Position numbers and translations under genes: made by a program. The notes beneath the pieces are model-generated. The model was not told where the DNA came from. It made no database searches and worked only from the letters and a program-made list of their open reading frames with translations. Shown here piece after piece: positions 1 to 5,283 of a stretch of DNA of 5,283 nucleotides. This stretch comes from Salinisphaera sp. UBA6602 (lineage in GTDB: Bacteria; Pseudomonadota; Gammaproteobacteria; Nevskiales; Salinisphaeraceae): assembly GCA_002433465.1 (NCBI GenBank), contig DJIE01000264.1:1-5283 (forward strand). The letters run 5' to 3'. How positions within the stretch are numbered: position 1 is the first letter of the stretch; each line of letters begins with the position of its first letter.

Positions 1-23
1 TGGATTAGCGCAGCGTAATCCAA
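1..23. repeat. REP-like palindromic repeat, cut by window start
   Basis: A perfect 7-bp inverted repeat, TGGATTA (1-7) and TAATCCA (16-22), flanks an 8-base GCGCAGCG spacer. The A at 23 suggests that the stem continues past the window edge. From memory, sequences of this kind (GGATTAGCGCAGCGTAATCC) are dispersed in intergenic DNA of many gamma- and betaproteobacteria, where they behave as REP-like extragenic palindromes. The palindrome is seen directly; the repeat-family label is recall. It may also act as a transcription-termination or mRNA-end hairpin for a gene left of the window. Confidence 0.55.
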
Positions 24-26
24 CAG

Positions 27-82
27 GGAACGCAGCCCGCGGGTTCGACTCCCACCGCTTTCAATCCCGAGGCGGGCGTTCC
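27..82. repeat. Inverted repeat enclosing a tRNA T-arm-like patch
   Basis: GGAACGC (27-33) and GCGTTCC (76-82) are perfect 7-bp inverted copies around a 42-base interior. The interior includes the palindrome CCCGCGGG (36-43) and, at 39-53, GCGGG-TTCGACT-CCCAC, which has the layout of a tRNA or tmRNA T-arm (5-bp stem with one mismatch, 7-base TTCGA loop). There is no CCA end and no room for a tRNA body, so this is not called an RNA gene. It could be a decayed tRNA/tmRNA 3' end, for instance an attachment-site remnant, or chance. Confidence 0.3.
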
Positions 83-84
83 AT

Positions 85-115
85 GTTGGCTTACGGCCTC
101 GCGGCCCAAGCCAGC
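85..115 (-). terminator. Strong hairpin just downstream of the methyltransferase gene
   Basis: On the minus strand, 16 bases after the methyltransferase stop codon, the RNA can form an 8-bp outer stem (GCTGGCTT with AAGCCAAC, one G-U pair), a small 1x2 internal loop, and a GGCC/GGCC inner stem closed by a GCGA tetraloop of the GNRA type. No T-run follows, so it is not a textbook intrinsic terminator. It could still end transcription with Rho or protect the mRNA 3' end. The structure is seen directly; the function is inferred from its position. Confidence 0.45.
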
Positions 116-130
116 CCACCCGGCCCCGAG

Positions 131-1177
131 CTAACAGCAGCCACCGGCCTCGGCTGTCGCAGGCATCTGTTCATCGAAAGGCAGCGCCGTGCCGCAGCCG
201 GCGAAGATGCCGTAATGGGTATCGAAATTGCCGATGAACTCGAAATGCGCCGCGAAACGGCTCTCGGCGAGCATGCGCCAGGTATTGCCGCATACCGGAA
301 ATACCCGGCCCGTTTCGATCCTGTGGTGGCCATCGAGCACGAAGGCGTGCGGCATGTCGGCGAGCGTGCCCTGATAGATCACGGCCTGACCGTAATCCTC
401 ACAGGCCGGCTCCAGGGCATCGATATTGAACAGCCGATAGGTCGCCGAATAGAAACGGATATTGCCAAGCCGCGCTTCGATGGCCGGGTTGTCGATGCCC
501 AGGCGCCGCGATTCCACCAGCCGCGGGTCGCCAAAGCCCGATGCCCGGGCGAGATTTTCGAAATCGTTCCAATAGAGCGCGCCGGCCAGACATTCGCCGT
601 AGAGCACCGGGTCGCGTGCGAGCTCGGCCGGCACGCGGCGATCGGCATAGACATCCGAAAAATAGAATTCGCCACCGGGTTTGAGCAACCGTTTGACGTC
701 GGCCAGCACCTTGGCCTTGTCGGTACTTAGATTGATCACGCAGTTCGAGATCACGATATCGAAGCTCGCCGGCACCAGGTCGAGTTCGTCGAGCGCTTCG
801 ATATAGCCCTTGAGAAAACGCACGTTGGAGCGTTCGAAGCCGAAGGCCTGACGATGATAATCCTGATGCCGGCAGGCGATCTCGAGCTGTTCGTCGGTCA
901 TGTCGACGCCGACGACTTCGCCGGTTTCGCCGACCAGGGCCGACAACAGATAGACATCGCGCCCGCTGCCACTGCCCAGATCCAGAATACGCATGCCCTC
1001 GAGCGCGGCCGGTGCAACCAGACCGCAGCCGTAGTAGCGGCTGATCACCTCGTCGTGGAGCTTCGCCAATACCGGCTTGAGATGCTCAGGCGGGGCCTGA
1101 TCGCAGCAGGCCGTGGTGGCCAGATCCTGGCTGCCGGTGAGCTGGCGGCCGTAATAGTCCTTGACCTCGTCGCGCAT
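131..1177 (-). CDS. arsM: Arsenite S-adenosylmethionine methyltransferase (ArsM-type)
   Basis: This is a cytosolic SAM-dependent methyltransferase of 348 residues, predicted to methylate trivalent arsenic to mono-, di- and trimethyl forms. The Rossmann SAM site is clear: motif I ILDLGSGSGRD (64-74), the acidic strand end VDMTDEQ (91-97), SNCVINL (144-150), and LKPGGEFYFSDV (165-176). Cysteines at 24/25, 51, 146 and 196 fit the four conserved As(III)-binding cysteines of ArsM; the 146-196 gap of 50 equals the gap I recall for the last pair (174, 224) of the Cyanidioschyzon enzyme. A C-terminal region of about 150 residues (VFPVCGNT at 292-299, GCGT at 327-330, final GGCC) adds five cysteines (259, 296, 328, 347, 348). 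The ATG at 1177 fits the family start (MRDEVKDYYG), but I see no clear ribosome binding site. It lies 93 bp downstream of the chemoreceptor gene on the same strand, without a convincing terminator between them. No other ars genes are in view. The methyltransferase fold is certain; the arsenic substrate rests on the cysteine pattern. Confidence 0.85.
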   Translation of the reverse strand: MRDEVKDYYGRQLTGSQDLATTACCDQAPPEHLKPVLAKLHDEVISRYYGCGLVAPAALEGMRILDLGSGSGRDVYLLSALVGETGEVVGVDMTDEQLEIACRHQDYHRQAFGFERSNVRFLKGYIEALDELDLVPASFDIVISNCVINLSTDKAKVLADVKRLLKPGGEFYFSDVYADRRVPAELARDPVLYGECLAGALYWNDFENLARASGFGDPRLVESRRLGIDNPAIEARLGNIRFYSATYRLFNIDALEPACEDYGQAVIYQGTLADMPHAFVLDGHHRIETGRVFPVCGNTWRMLAESRFAAHFEFIGNFDTHYGIFAGCGTALPFDEQMPATAEAGGCC

Positions 1178-1270
1178 GATCGATCGTATACGGGGAACGA
1201 CCGCTACAGCTTATACCGCCGCATTGCACGGCCGCCATGGCCGGCCGCGGCATGGACTTGTGGTCGGCCT

Positions 1271-2827
1271 TCAGGTCGGCAATACGCCGCGGCGTACCGA
1301 TTCGGTGACCGATTCCTTGGGCGGACGCTGGCGATGCCGGCGTTCGCGTCGCCCGCCGGGCCCGGCTGTCTCTTCGGCCGGGATACGGAAATAACCGATC
1401 GCCTCGCCGAGCATGTCGGCTTCGCGATTCAAACGCTCGGCGACGTCCTGCGTGCTCTCGATCGATTGCGCCGAGGCAGCCATCGCCTGTTGCATGGCGA
1501 GGATGCCTTCATCGAGCACATCGATACCGTCCTGCTGCTGGCGCCCTGAAGCGCTGATTTCGTGCAGGCGCTGCTGGATCTGTTCGAACACGGCCACCAC
1601 GGCATGCATGCGCTCGGCCGCGCACTCGACATCGGCCACCCCGGTTTCGACATGGCCGAGCGAACGCTCGACGCGCTCGCGAATTGAACGGGCGATGTCG
1701 CTGCTGCGCTGCGAGAGCTTGCGCACCTCGCCGGCCACCACTGCGAACCCGCGCCCCTGCTCGCCGGCGCGGGCGGCCTCTACCGAGGCATTGAGCGCGA
1801 GCAGATTGGTCTGGGCGCTGATCGCATCGATCTCGCCCAGAAGCCGGGCGATATCGCGCGCGCTTTCATCGACCCGGGCCATCGTATCGTCCAGGCGCTG
1901 TACGCTTTGTGCGCTCTGATCGAGCGCGCCGCCCACGTTCGTGGCCAGCGCGTGGCCCTGCTCGGCCTGGTCCGTACTCTGGCGGCTGGTCGTAGCCAGC
2001 GTCCGATTGCTGCTGGCCATGCGCTCGATATGGACGCCGCTGCGCTCGGTCTGAACCTGTAGCTTTTGCTGCGCCTGCGCGGCATCGCCGCTGAGCCGGC
2101 GCACCGCGTTCGCGGCCTTGCCGGCCGCGGCCAGGCGCTGCGAGAACCGCGACTGCAGACGCGCAACGGCGGCAATGGCCGGACGCTGCAGCTGCACCGG
2201 CGTGAACGCCTGGGTCAGCGTGCCGCGTTCGGCCGCTTCGGCGAACGCCTGGATGGCGGCAGTATCGCGTACCGCGCGCCCCAGGATTGCGGCGACATAG
2301 CCGAGCACCCCGGCATAGGCCACCAGCACGCCGGCATACATCGCGAATCGCACCGGCAGCGCCGTCGGCTCGAGCGATGGGGCATAGAGCGTGACCAGGC
2401 CCCGGTATTGCAGGTAAGCGAATAACGCGTGATGAACGAGCGCGAGGGCCACACCCACCACCGGCACGCGCCAGTCGGCATAGGCGACGAGCGCCGCAAG
2501 CGCGATGAACACACTCAGATGCGCCTCGATGCGCCCGCCGGTCTGGTCTATGAGCAGGGCCGAGAGCACGACGAACTGAGCCGCCATCAACAGCGCGCTG
2601 GCCATCGTACCCGGCGCCAGGAAGACAATCAGAAGCGTGAGCGCCGCGCTCGGCACGAGCACGCCCAGCGCGAGCAGCATGCTGCCACTGCCCAGCCCCA
2701 CCCCCAGACACGCCAGCATGAGCAGGAGTGCCACCGCGCCCATGTGCGGGTCGATACGCTGTCGGTAGGCGGTGATGAGGGGGCCGGTCACGTGTTGCAT
2801 GGCATTCTCGTTGCGCGCCGCGCACAT
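1271..2827 (-). CDS. Methyl-accepting chemotaxis protein with six-helix membrane sensor
   Basis: An inner-membrane chemoreceptor of 518 residues, expected to control CheA via CheW and so flagellar or pilus motility. The N-terminal part is almost wholly membrane: about six hydrophobic segments (roughly 30-48, 50-70, 75-93, 103-117, 120-139, 160-183) with short loops and no periplasmic ligand domain. A segment at 96-139 carries E101, H103, D118, W119 and the pair H132-H133, a pattern I recall from other six-helix sensor modules. After the last helix, ERGTLTQA (200-207) resembles the GDLT piece of a degenerate HAMP linker. Coiled coil follows, with the signalling hairpin tip at about 332-382 ([20 protein letters not shown], then [13 protein letters not shown]), which is diagnostic for the family. 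The tail from 484 is basic and disordered-looking and lacks a CheR-binding NWETF-type pentapeptide. The start is uncertain: ATG at 2800 (residue 10) has a GAG at a good 6-base spacing and would suit the putative promoter better than ATG at 2827. No che or flagellar genes are nearby. Confidence 0.94.
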   Translation of the reverse strand: MCAARNENAMQHVTGPLITAYRQRIDPHMGAVALLLMLACLGVGLGSGSMLLALGVLVPSAALTLLIVFLAPGTMASALLMAAQFVVLSALLIDQTGGRIEAHLSVFIALAALVAYADWRVPVVGVALALVHHALFAYLQYRGLVTLYAPSLEPTALPVRFAMYAGVLVAYAGVLGYVAAILGRAVRDTAAIQAFAEAAERGTLTQAFTPVQLQRPAIAAVARLQSRFSQRLAAAGKAANAVRRLSGDAAQAQQKLQVQTERSGVHIERMASSNRTLATTSRQSTDQAEQGHALATNVGGALDQSAQSVQRLDDTMARVDESARDIARLLGEIDAISAQTNLLALNASVEAARAGEQGRGFAVVAGEVRKLSQRSSDIARSIRERVERSLGHVETGVADVECAAERMHAVVAVFEQIQQRLHEISASGRQQQDGIDVLDEGILAMQQAMAASAQSIESTQDVAERLNREADMLGEAIGYFRIPAEETAGPGGRRERRHRQRPPKESVTESVRRGVLPT

Positions 2828-2845
2828 GCTCTCGCCGGCCCACGG

Positions 2846-2851
2846 CTTATA
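2846..2851 (-). promoter_or_regulatory. Possible -10 element for the chemoreceptor gene
   Basis: On the minus strand the hexamer TATAAG (preceded by AGGA) lies 18 bases before the ATG at 2827 and 45 bases before the ATG at 2800. It is one of few AT-rich spots in this GC-rich gap. No good -35 hexamer is seen 16-18 bases upstream. With a start site near 2839 the leader would be about 12 bases to the first ATG or about 39 to the second, which favours the second. Inference from motif and position only. Confidence 0.3.
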
Positions 2852-2916
2852 TCCTGAAAACGGATAGCGGCCATGCGCCGCGATTCTTGAATAGCGCCCG
2901 AACCGGGCCCCGCCGA

Positions 2917-2925
2917 TGCTAGAAT
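2917..2925 (+). promoter_or_regulatory. Extended -10 promoter element for the Trm112-like gene
   Basis: TGCTAGAAT (TG at 2917-2918, TAGAAT at 2920-2925) matches an extended -10 element (TGn followed by TAtAAT with one mismatch). It lies 21 bases before the GTG at 2947. No matching -35 is found at 17 bases; TTGAAT at 2887-2892 is 27 bases away, too far. Extended -10 promoters can work without a -35. Together with the opposite TATAAG at 2846-2851 this makes a compact divergent promoter region. Confidence 0.45.
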
Positions 2926-2946
2926 CGCCGGCCTGGATCGCAACGA

Positions 2947-3207
2947 GTGGCCATCGTGGACAAGAAACTGCTGGATATTCTGGTGTGCCCGGTATCGGGC
3001 GCGGCCGTCACGCTGGCCGATCAGGACACCCTGGCCCGACTCAACGAACGCGTAAGCGCCGGCCAGGCACGCTATGCCGACGACAGCACGGTGGATTCGC
3101 CGCTCGAACAGGCCCTGGTTACCGCCGATCGCCATACCGCCTATCGGGTCGACGACGGGATTCCGGTGATGCTGCCCGAGCGCGGGATCGATCTGTCTAG
3201 GGCCTAG
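2947..3207 (+). CDS. Trm112-like / YcaR (UPF0434) family small protein
   Basis: An 86-residue protein with the family's two signatures: the N-terminal [13 protein letters not shown] (6-18) and the C-terminal [17 protein letters not shown] (65-81). E. coli YcaR is about 60 residues; the extra here is a central segment (about 22-58, with [12 protein letters not shown]) that I recall from Xanthomonas-type homologues. In eukaryotes and archaea Trm112 is a zinc protein that activates methyltransferases; the role of the bacterial form is poorly defined. Only one cysteine (C14) remains: the usual CPxC has become CPVS and the second cysteine pair is absent, so a zinc site is unlikely. GTG at 2947 gives [13 protein letters not shown] at 2956 gives MDKKLLD, closer to many homologues, with GAG 8 bases ahead, and is a real alternative. 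Homologues often sit between lpxK and kdsB; here the gene stands before dihydroorotase, 142 bp away. Confidence 0.85.
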   Translation: MAIVDKKLLDILVCPVSGAAVTLADQDTLARLNERVSAGQARYADDSTVDSPLEQALVTADRHTAYRVDDGIPVMLPERGIDLSRA

Positions 3208-3349
3208 CCGCCCGTCGCACCGCGCCTGCCCGCGCCGCAAGGGGCACAGGTGCTCTTGCCGACAACAATCAGGCCGCAGCCCTGGGCGTAGACTCGTACG
3301 AAACGTCCGCAGGTCATAAACTGGGGGCAAATTCCTACCGCCCCGCCGC

Positions 3350-4696
3350 ATGACCGACTACCTGATTGCGAACGCCCGCCTCGTGAACGAAGGACAGCGC
3401 CGCGAAGCCGACGTGCTGATTCGTAACGGGCGAATCGAGAAGATTGCCGGCCATATCGCTGCGCCGGCCGATGTCGAAGTCATCGATGCCGGCGGGCACT
3501 ACCTGCTGCCCGGCATGATCGACGACCAGGTGCATTTCCGCGAGCCGGGCCTGACCGACAAGGCCGACCTGGCCAGTGAATCGGCCGCGGCCGTGGCCGG
3601 CGGCATCACCAGCTTCATGGACATGCCCAACGTCAAGCCGCCGACCGTCGACCACGACGCCATGGTGGCCAAGCACGCGCTCGCGCACGGCCGCTGCACT
3701 GCGAACTACGGTTTTCACTTCGGTGCCACCAACGACAACATCGAAGAAATCAAGAAGCTCGATACGCGCTTGTCGGCCGGCGTGAAGATCTTCATGGGCG
3801 CCTCCACGGGCCGCATGCTGGTCGACGATGACACCGCGCTCGAACAGATCTTCGAGCATTCGCCGCTGACCATCCTCACCCACTGCGAAGACACGCCCAT
3901 GATCGAGGCGAACGCCGCCCGGGCGCGCGAGCTCTACGGCGAGGATGTGCCAATGAGCGAGCATCCGGTCATTCGCTCGCGCGAGGCCTGCTATGCCTCG
4001 TCATCAAAAGCGATCGACCTGGCCCGACGCCACGGAGCACGGCTGCATATCCTGCATATCACCACCGCCGACGAACTGGATCTGTTCGACGCCGGCGCCA
4101 TGGGGCCGAAACAGATCACCGCCGAGGCCTGTGCCCATCATCTGTTCTTTGAAGACAGCGATTACGCGGCCCGCGGCACGCTGATCAAGTGCAATCCGGC
4201 CATCAAGACCCATGCCGATCGCATGGCGCTGTTGAAAGCCGTCGCCGACGACCGCATCGATGTATTGGCCACGGATCACGCACCGCATCAGCTATCGGAG
4301 AAGGAAAAATCCTACTTTGGCGCGCCGGCGGGGCTGCCTCTGGTTCAGCATGCGATGCCTTCGCTACTCGATCACGTCAGTGCGGGGCATTTCAGCCTGG
4401 AACAGCTGGTGACCAAGAGCGCGCATAATGTGGCGGATCGCTTCGATATCGCCGAGCGGGGTTATATTCGGGAAGGCTACTGGGCCGATCTGGTGATTGC
4501 GGACCTGAGCGGACAGACCGTGGTCGATCACGAACCGATCCTGGCCAAATGCGGCTGGTCGCCGTTTGCCGGCCATACCTTTCAAAGCCGCATCATGAGC
4601 ACTTTCGTGTCTGGCCAACTGGCCTATCATGAAGGTAAACTTAGCCGAGGCTGTATCGGCCGAGCGCTGACCTACGATCGCGACCACGCACGCTAG
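3350..4696 (+). CDS. pyrC: Dihydroorotase (QxH subfamily)
   Basis: A cytosolic zinc amidohydrolase of 448 residues for the third step of pyrimidine synthesis, the reversible cyclisation of N-carbamoyl-L-aspartate to L-dihydroorotate. The order of motifs fits a class I-like dihydroorotase: GMIDDQVHFREPG (55-67) with R64 and then N94 (DMPN) as likely substrate contacts; KIFMG (146-150) with K146 as the likely carboxylated lysine; THCED (177-181), H178; LHILHITT (232-239), H236; LATDHAPH (306-313), catalytic D309. The first histidine of the usual HxH pair is Q60, a feature of this whole subfamily as I recall it. Length and ends match Xanthomonas-type homologues (about 449 residues), which supports the ATG at 3350, although no Shine-Dalgarno sequence lies before it (the nearest G-run is 22 bases away). 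A clear promoter is not visible in the 142-bp gap upstream. Another cyclic amidohydrolase activity such as hydantoinase is less likely, given HFREPG and MPN. Confidence 0.92.
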   Translation: MTDYLIANARLVNEGQRREADVLIRNGRIEKIAGHIAAPADVEVIDAGGHYLLPGMIDDQVHFREPGLTDKADLASESAAAVAGGITSFMDMPNVKPPTVDHDAMVAKHALAHGRCTANYGFHFGATNDNIEEIKKLDTRLSAGVKIFMGASTGRMLVDDDTALEQIFEHSPLTILTHCEDTPMIEANAARARELYGEDVPMSEHPVIRSREACYASSSKAIDLARRHGARLHILHITTADELDLFDAGAMGPKQITAEACAHHLFFEDSDYAARGTLIKCNPAIKTHADRMALLKAVADDRIDVLATDHAPHQLSEKEKSYFGAPAGLPLVQHAMPSLLDHVSAGHFSLEQLVTKSAHNVADRFDIAERGYIREGYWADLVIADLSGQTVVDHEPILAKCGWSPFAGHTFQSRIMSTFVSGQLAYHEGKLSRGCIGRALTYDRDHAR

Positions 4697-4704
4697 GCAG
4701 CGCC

Positions 4705-4737
4705 CCGACCGGGCTGAATCATTCAGCGCCCGGACGG
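4705..4737 (+). terminator. Hairpin after dihydroorotase, possible terminator
   Basis: Starting 9 bases after the dihydroorotase stop, CCG-A-CCGGGC (4705-4714) pairs with GCCCGG-A-CGG (4728-4737), and within it TGAAT (4715-4719) pairs with ATTCA (4721-4725). The result is a long GC-rich hairpin with one A-A mismatch and a 2-base bulge. No T-run follows. Position suggests termination or a 3'-end stabiliser for the dihydroorotase mRNA. Its right arm is shared with the next hairpin, so only one of the two can form fully. Confidence 0.4.
4713..4727. promoter_or_regulatory. 7-1-7 palindrome upstream of fur, possible Fur-family operator
   Basis: GCTGAAT-C-ATTCAGC is a perfect 7-1-7 inverted repeat centred 63 bases before the fur start codon. 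Fur-family regulators bind 7-1-7 sites with the core AATnATT (for example TGATAATnATTATCA), and this core is present. The outer four bases of each arm do not match the iron box, so binding by Fur itself is doubtful. The palindrome is also the top of a larger hairpin, which could fully explain it. Confidence 0.3.
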
Positions 4738-4758
4738 TCCTTATCAAACGGACCGTTC
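4732..4758 (+). other. Second stem-loop in the fur leader
   Basis: GGACGGTCC (4732-4740) pairs with GGACCGTTC (4750-4758), 9 bp with one G-T pair, around the loop TTATCAAAC. It ends 11 bases before the Shine-Dalgarno of fur. Its left arm (4732-4737) is also used by the hairpin 4705-4737, so the two exclude each other. No T-run follows directly (TGCGATTTATCG). It may be a terminator for read-through from dihydroorotase or a leader structure; the function is unproven. Confidence 0.4.
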
Positions 4759-4769
4759 TGCGATTTATC

Positions 4770-4773
4770 GAGG
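4770..4773 (+). promoter_or_regulatory. Ribosome binding site of fur
   Basis: GAGG lies 9 bases before the ATG at 4783 and is the clearest Shine-Dalgarno sequence in the window. It supports ATG 4783 as the start, which gives a protein that begins METSDLRKAGLK and aligns with the known Fur N-terminus. Confidence 0.6.
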
Positions 4774-4782
4774 TGCCGACGC

Positions 4783-5217
4783 ATGGAAACCAGCGATCTG
4801 CGCAAAGCCGGACTCAAGGCGACACTACCCCGCCTGAAGATCCTGGAAGTGCTGCAAAACAACCGGGAGGATCATCTCTCGGCCGAAGACGTCTATCGCC
4901 GCCTCATGGCCGAAGACGAGGACATCGGCCTGGCCACGATCTATCGCGTGCTGTCCCAGTTCGAGGACGCGGGCCTGGTGATTCGCCATCATTTCGAGGA
5001 CGGCCATGCCCTGTTCGAGCTCGAACAGGGCCCGCATGATCACCTCATCTGCGTGAAGTGCGGCAAGATCGAGGAGTTCTTCGATACCGAAATCCAGCAG
5101 CGTCAGCGCGACGTGGCCCAGAAATCCGGTTTTGACCTGTCCAAGCATACGCTGGTGCTCTACGGCGAATGCCGCACGGACAACTGCGAAAACGACACCA
5201 GCAAGAAGAGCTCGTAG
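4783..5217 (+). CDS. fur: Ferric uptake regulator Fur
   Basis: A dimeric cytosolic transcription factor of 144 residues that represses iron-uptake genes when loaded with Fe(II). The N-terminal winged helix is highly conserved: AGLKATLPRLKILEVLQ (9-25), HLSAEDVYRRL (31-41) and the recognition region GLATIYRVLSQFEDAGLV (49-66). The metal ligands are all present by comparison with E. coli Fur: H31, E79 and H85/H87 in PHDHLIC for the regulatory sites, C90 and C93 (ICVKCGK) plus C130 and C135 for structural zinc, and E98 and H122 (equivalent to H125). The pattern IGLATIYRVL and the HDHLIC motif separate it from Zur and PerR. The length is normal (E. coli 148), with a short lysine/serine tail. It lies 86 bp after dihydroorotase on the same strand; the leader holds a palindrome and two competing hairpins. 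Autoregulation is common for fur, but no good iron box is seen here. Confidence 0.95.
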   Translation: METSDLRKAGLKATLPRLKILEVLQNNREDHLSAEDVYRRLMAEDEDIGLATIYRVLSQFEDAGLVIRHHFEDGHALFELEQGPHDHLICVKCGKIEEFFDTEIQQRQRDVAQKSGFDLSKHTLVLYGECRTDNCENDTSKKSS

Positions 5218-5218
5218 C

Positions 5219-5233
5219 CGCGACACTTTCGCG
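5219..5233 (+). terminator. Small hairpin after fur
   Basis: CGCGA (5219-5223) and TCGCG (5229-5233) form a perfect 5-bp stem with loop CACTT, starting 2 bases after the fur stop codon. It is followed by CCTTGAG rather than a T-run. It could contribute to termination, but it is short and weak. The rest to the window end (5234-5283) has no recognisable gene. Confidence 0.25.
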
Positions 5234-5283
5234 CCTTGAGCGTCGCCCAGGGCCTAAGGAACCTCTGATCTATTCATCCACGG

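Noticed and set aside
27..82. Complete tRNA or tmRNA gene
   Set aside because: A T-arm-like patch exists, but there is no acceptor stem next to it, no CCA, no anticodon or D arm, and the REP palindrome occupies the space for the body.
83..730. Plus-strand open frame of 215 codons opposite the methyltransferase gene
   Set aside because: It mirrors the methyltransferase coding strand, has no recognisable domain, and long antisense frames are expected in GC-rich DNA.
1178..1270. Terminator between the chemoreceptor and the methyltransferase
   Set aside because: Only a 5-bp GC stem (CGGCC-GCCAT-GGCCG) without a T-run; too weak to call, so co-transcription stays open. A TATAAG on the minus strand here lacks a -35 partner.
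1866..2843. Second minus-strand frame of 325 codons within the chemoreceptor gene
   Set aside because: It is a frame-shifted shadow of the receptor; its composition (alanine, arginine, glycine) is typical of an out-of-frame reading, and the receptor frame carries all the motifs.
3208..3349. Promoter or riboswitch for dihydroorotase
   Set aside because: Candidates such as TAGACT (3289-3294) and TAAACT (3317-3322) lack -35 partners at proper spacing; a GC hairpin around 3240-3257 (GGGGCACAGGTGCTCT) relies on two G-T pairs and has no conserved riboswitch sequence.
2788..3351. Minus-strand open frame of 187 codons across the divergent gap and the Trm112-like gene
   Set aside because: It overlaps a clearly conserved gene and the start of another, and its translation is arginine/proline/glycine-rich with no domain.
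3335..3964. Minus-strand frame of 209 codons opposite dihydroorotase
   Set aside because: Antisense to motif-bearing dihydroorotase codons; no independent signal for translation.
4825..5226. Minus-strand frame of 133 codons opposite fur, with a hydrophobic start resembling a signal peptide
   Set aside because: Wholly antisense to a conserved gene; the apparent signal peptide is the complement of the Fur C-terminal codons.

Overview
The window is GC-rich, compact bacterial chromosome. The protein types point to a gammaproteobacterium: a Fur very close to the enterobacterial/pseudomonad protein, a YcaR/Trm112-like protein of the long form, and a dihydroorotase of the DDQVHFREPG subfamily known from Xanthomonas-type bacteria and Bacteroidetes. 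A Salinisphaera/Xanthomonadales-like organism is my best guess from memory of such sequences; no search was run.

Layout. Positions 1-130 are non-coding. They hold a REP-like palindrome cut by the window edge, a tRNA T-arm-like patch inside a second inverted repeat, and a strong hairpin just past the end of the first gene. Two minus-strand genes follow: an arsenite-methyltransferase-type enzyme (131-1177) and, upstream of it in the same direction, a six-helix membrane chemoreceptor (1271-2827). A divergent intergenic region (2828-2946) separates these from three plus-strand genes: a small Trm112-like protein (2947-3207), dihydroorotase (3350-4696) and Fur (4783-5217). The last 66 bases contain no gene I can recognise.

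How the genes relate. They do not form one obvious pathway. The methyltransferase and chemoreceptor may be co-transcribed (about 93 bp apart, no convincing terminator between them), which would pair arsenic biotransformation with an environmental sensor, but no arsR, arsB or arsC is visible. Dihydroorotase (pyrimidine synthesis) and Fur (iron regulation) are housekeeping genes. The most structured non-coding DNA is the 86-bp gap before fur, with a 7-1-7 palindrome and two hairpins that share bases. No defence system, mobile-element gene, CRISPR array or complete RNA gene was found. I see no wholly new system; the items worth checking are the pre-fur region, the metal-ligand-rich membrane sensor of the chemoreceptor, the Trm112-like protein without its zinc cysteines, and the Q-for-H dihydroorotase.
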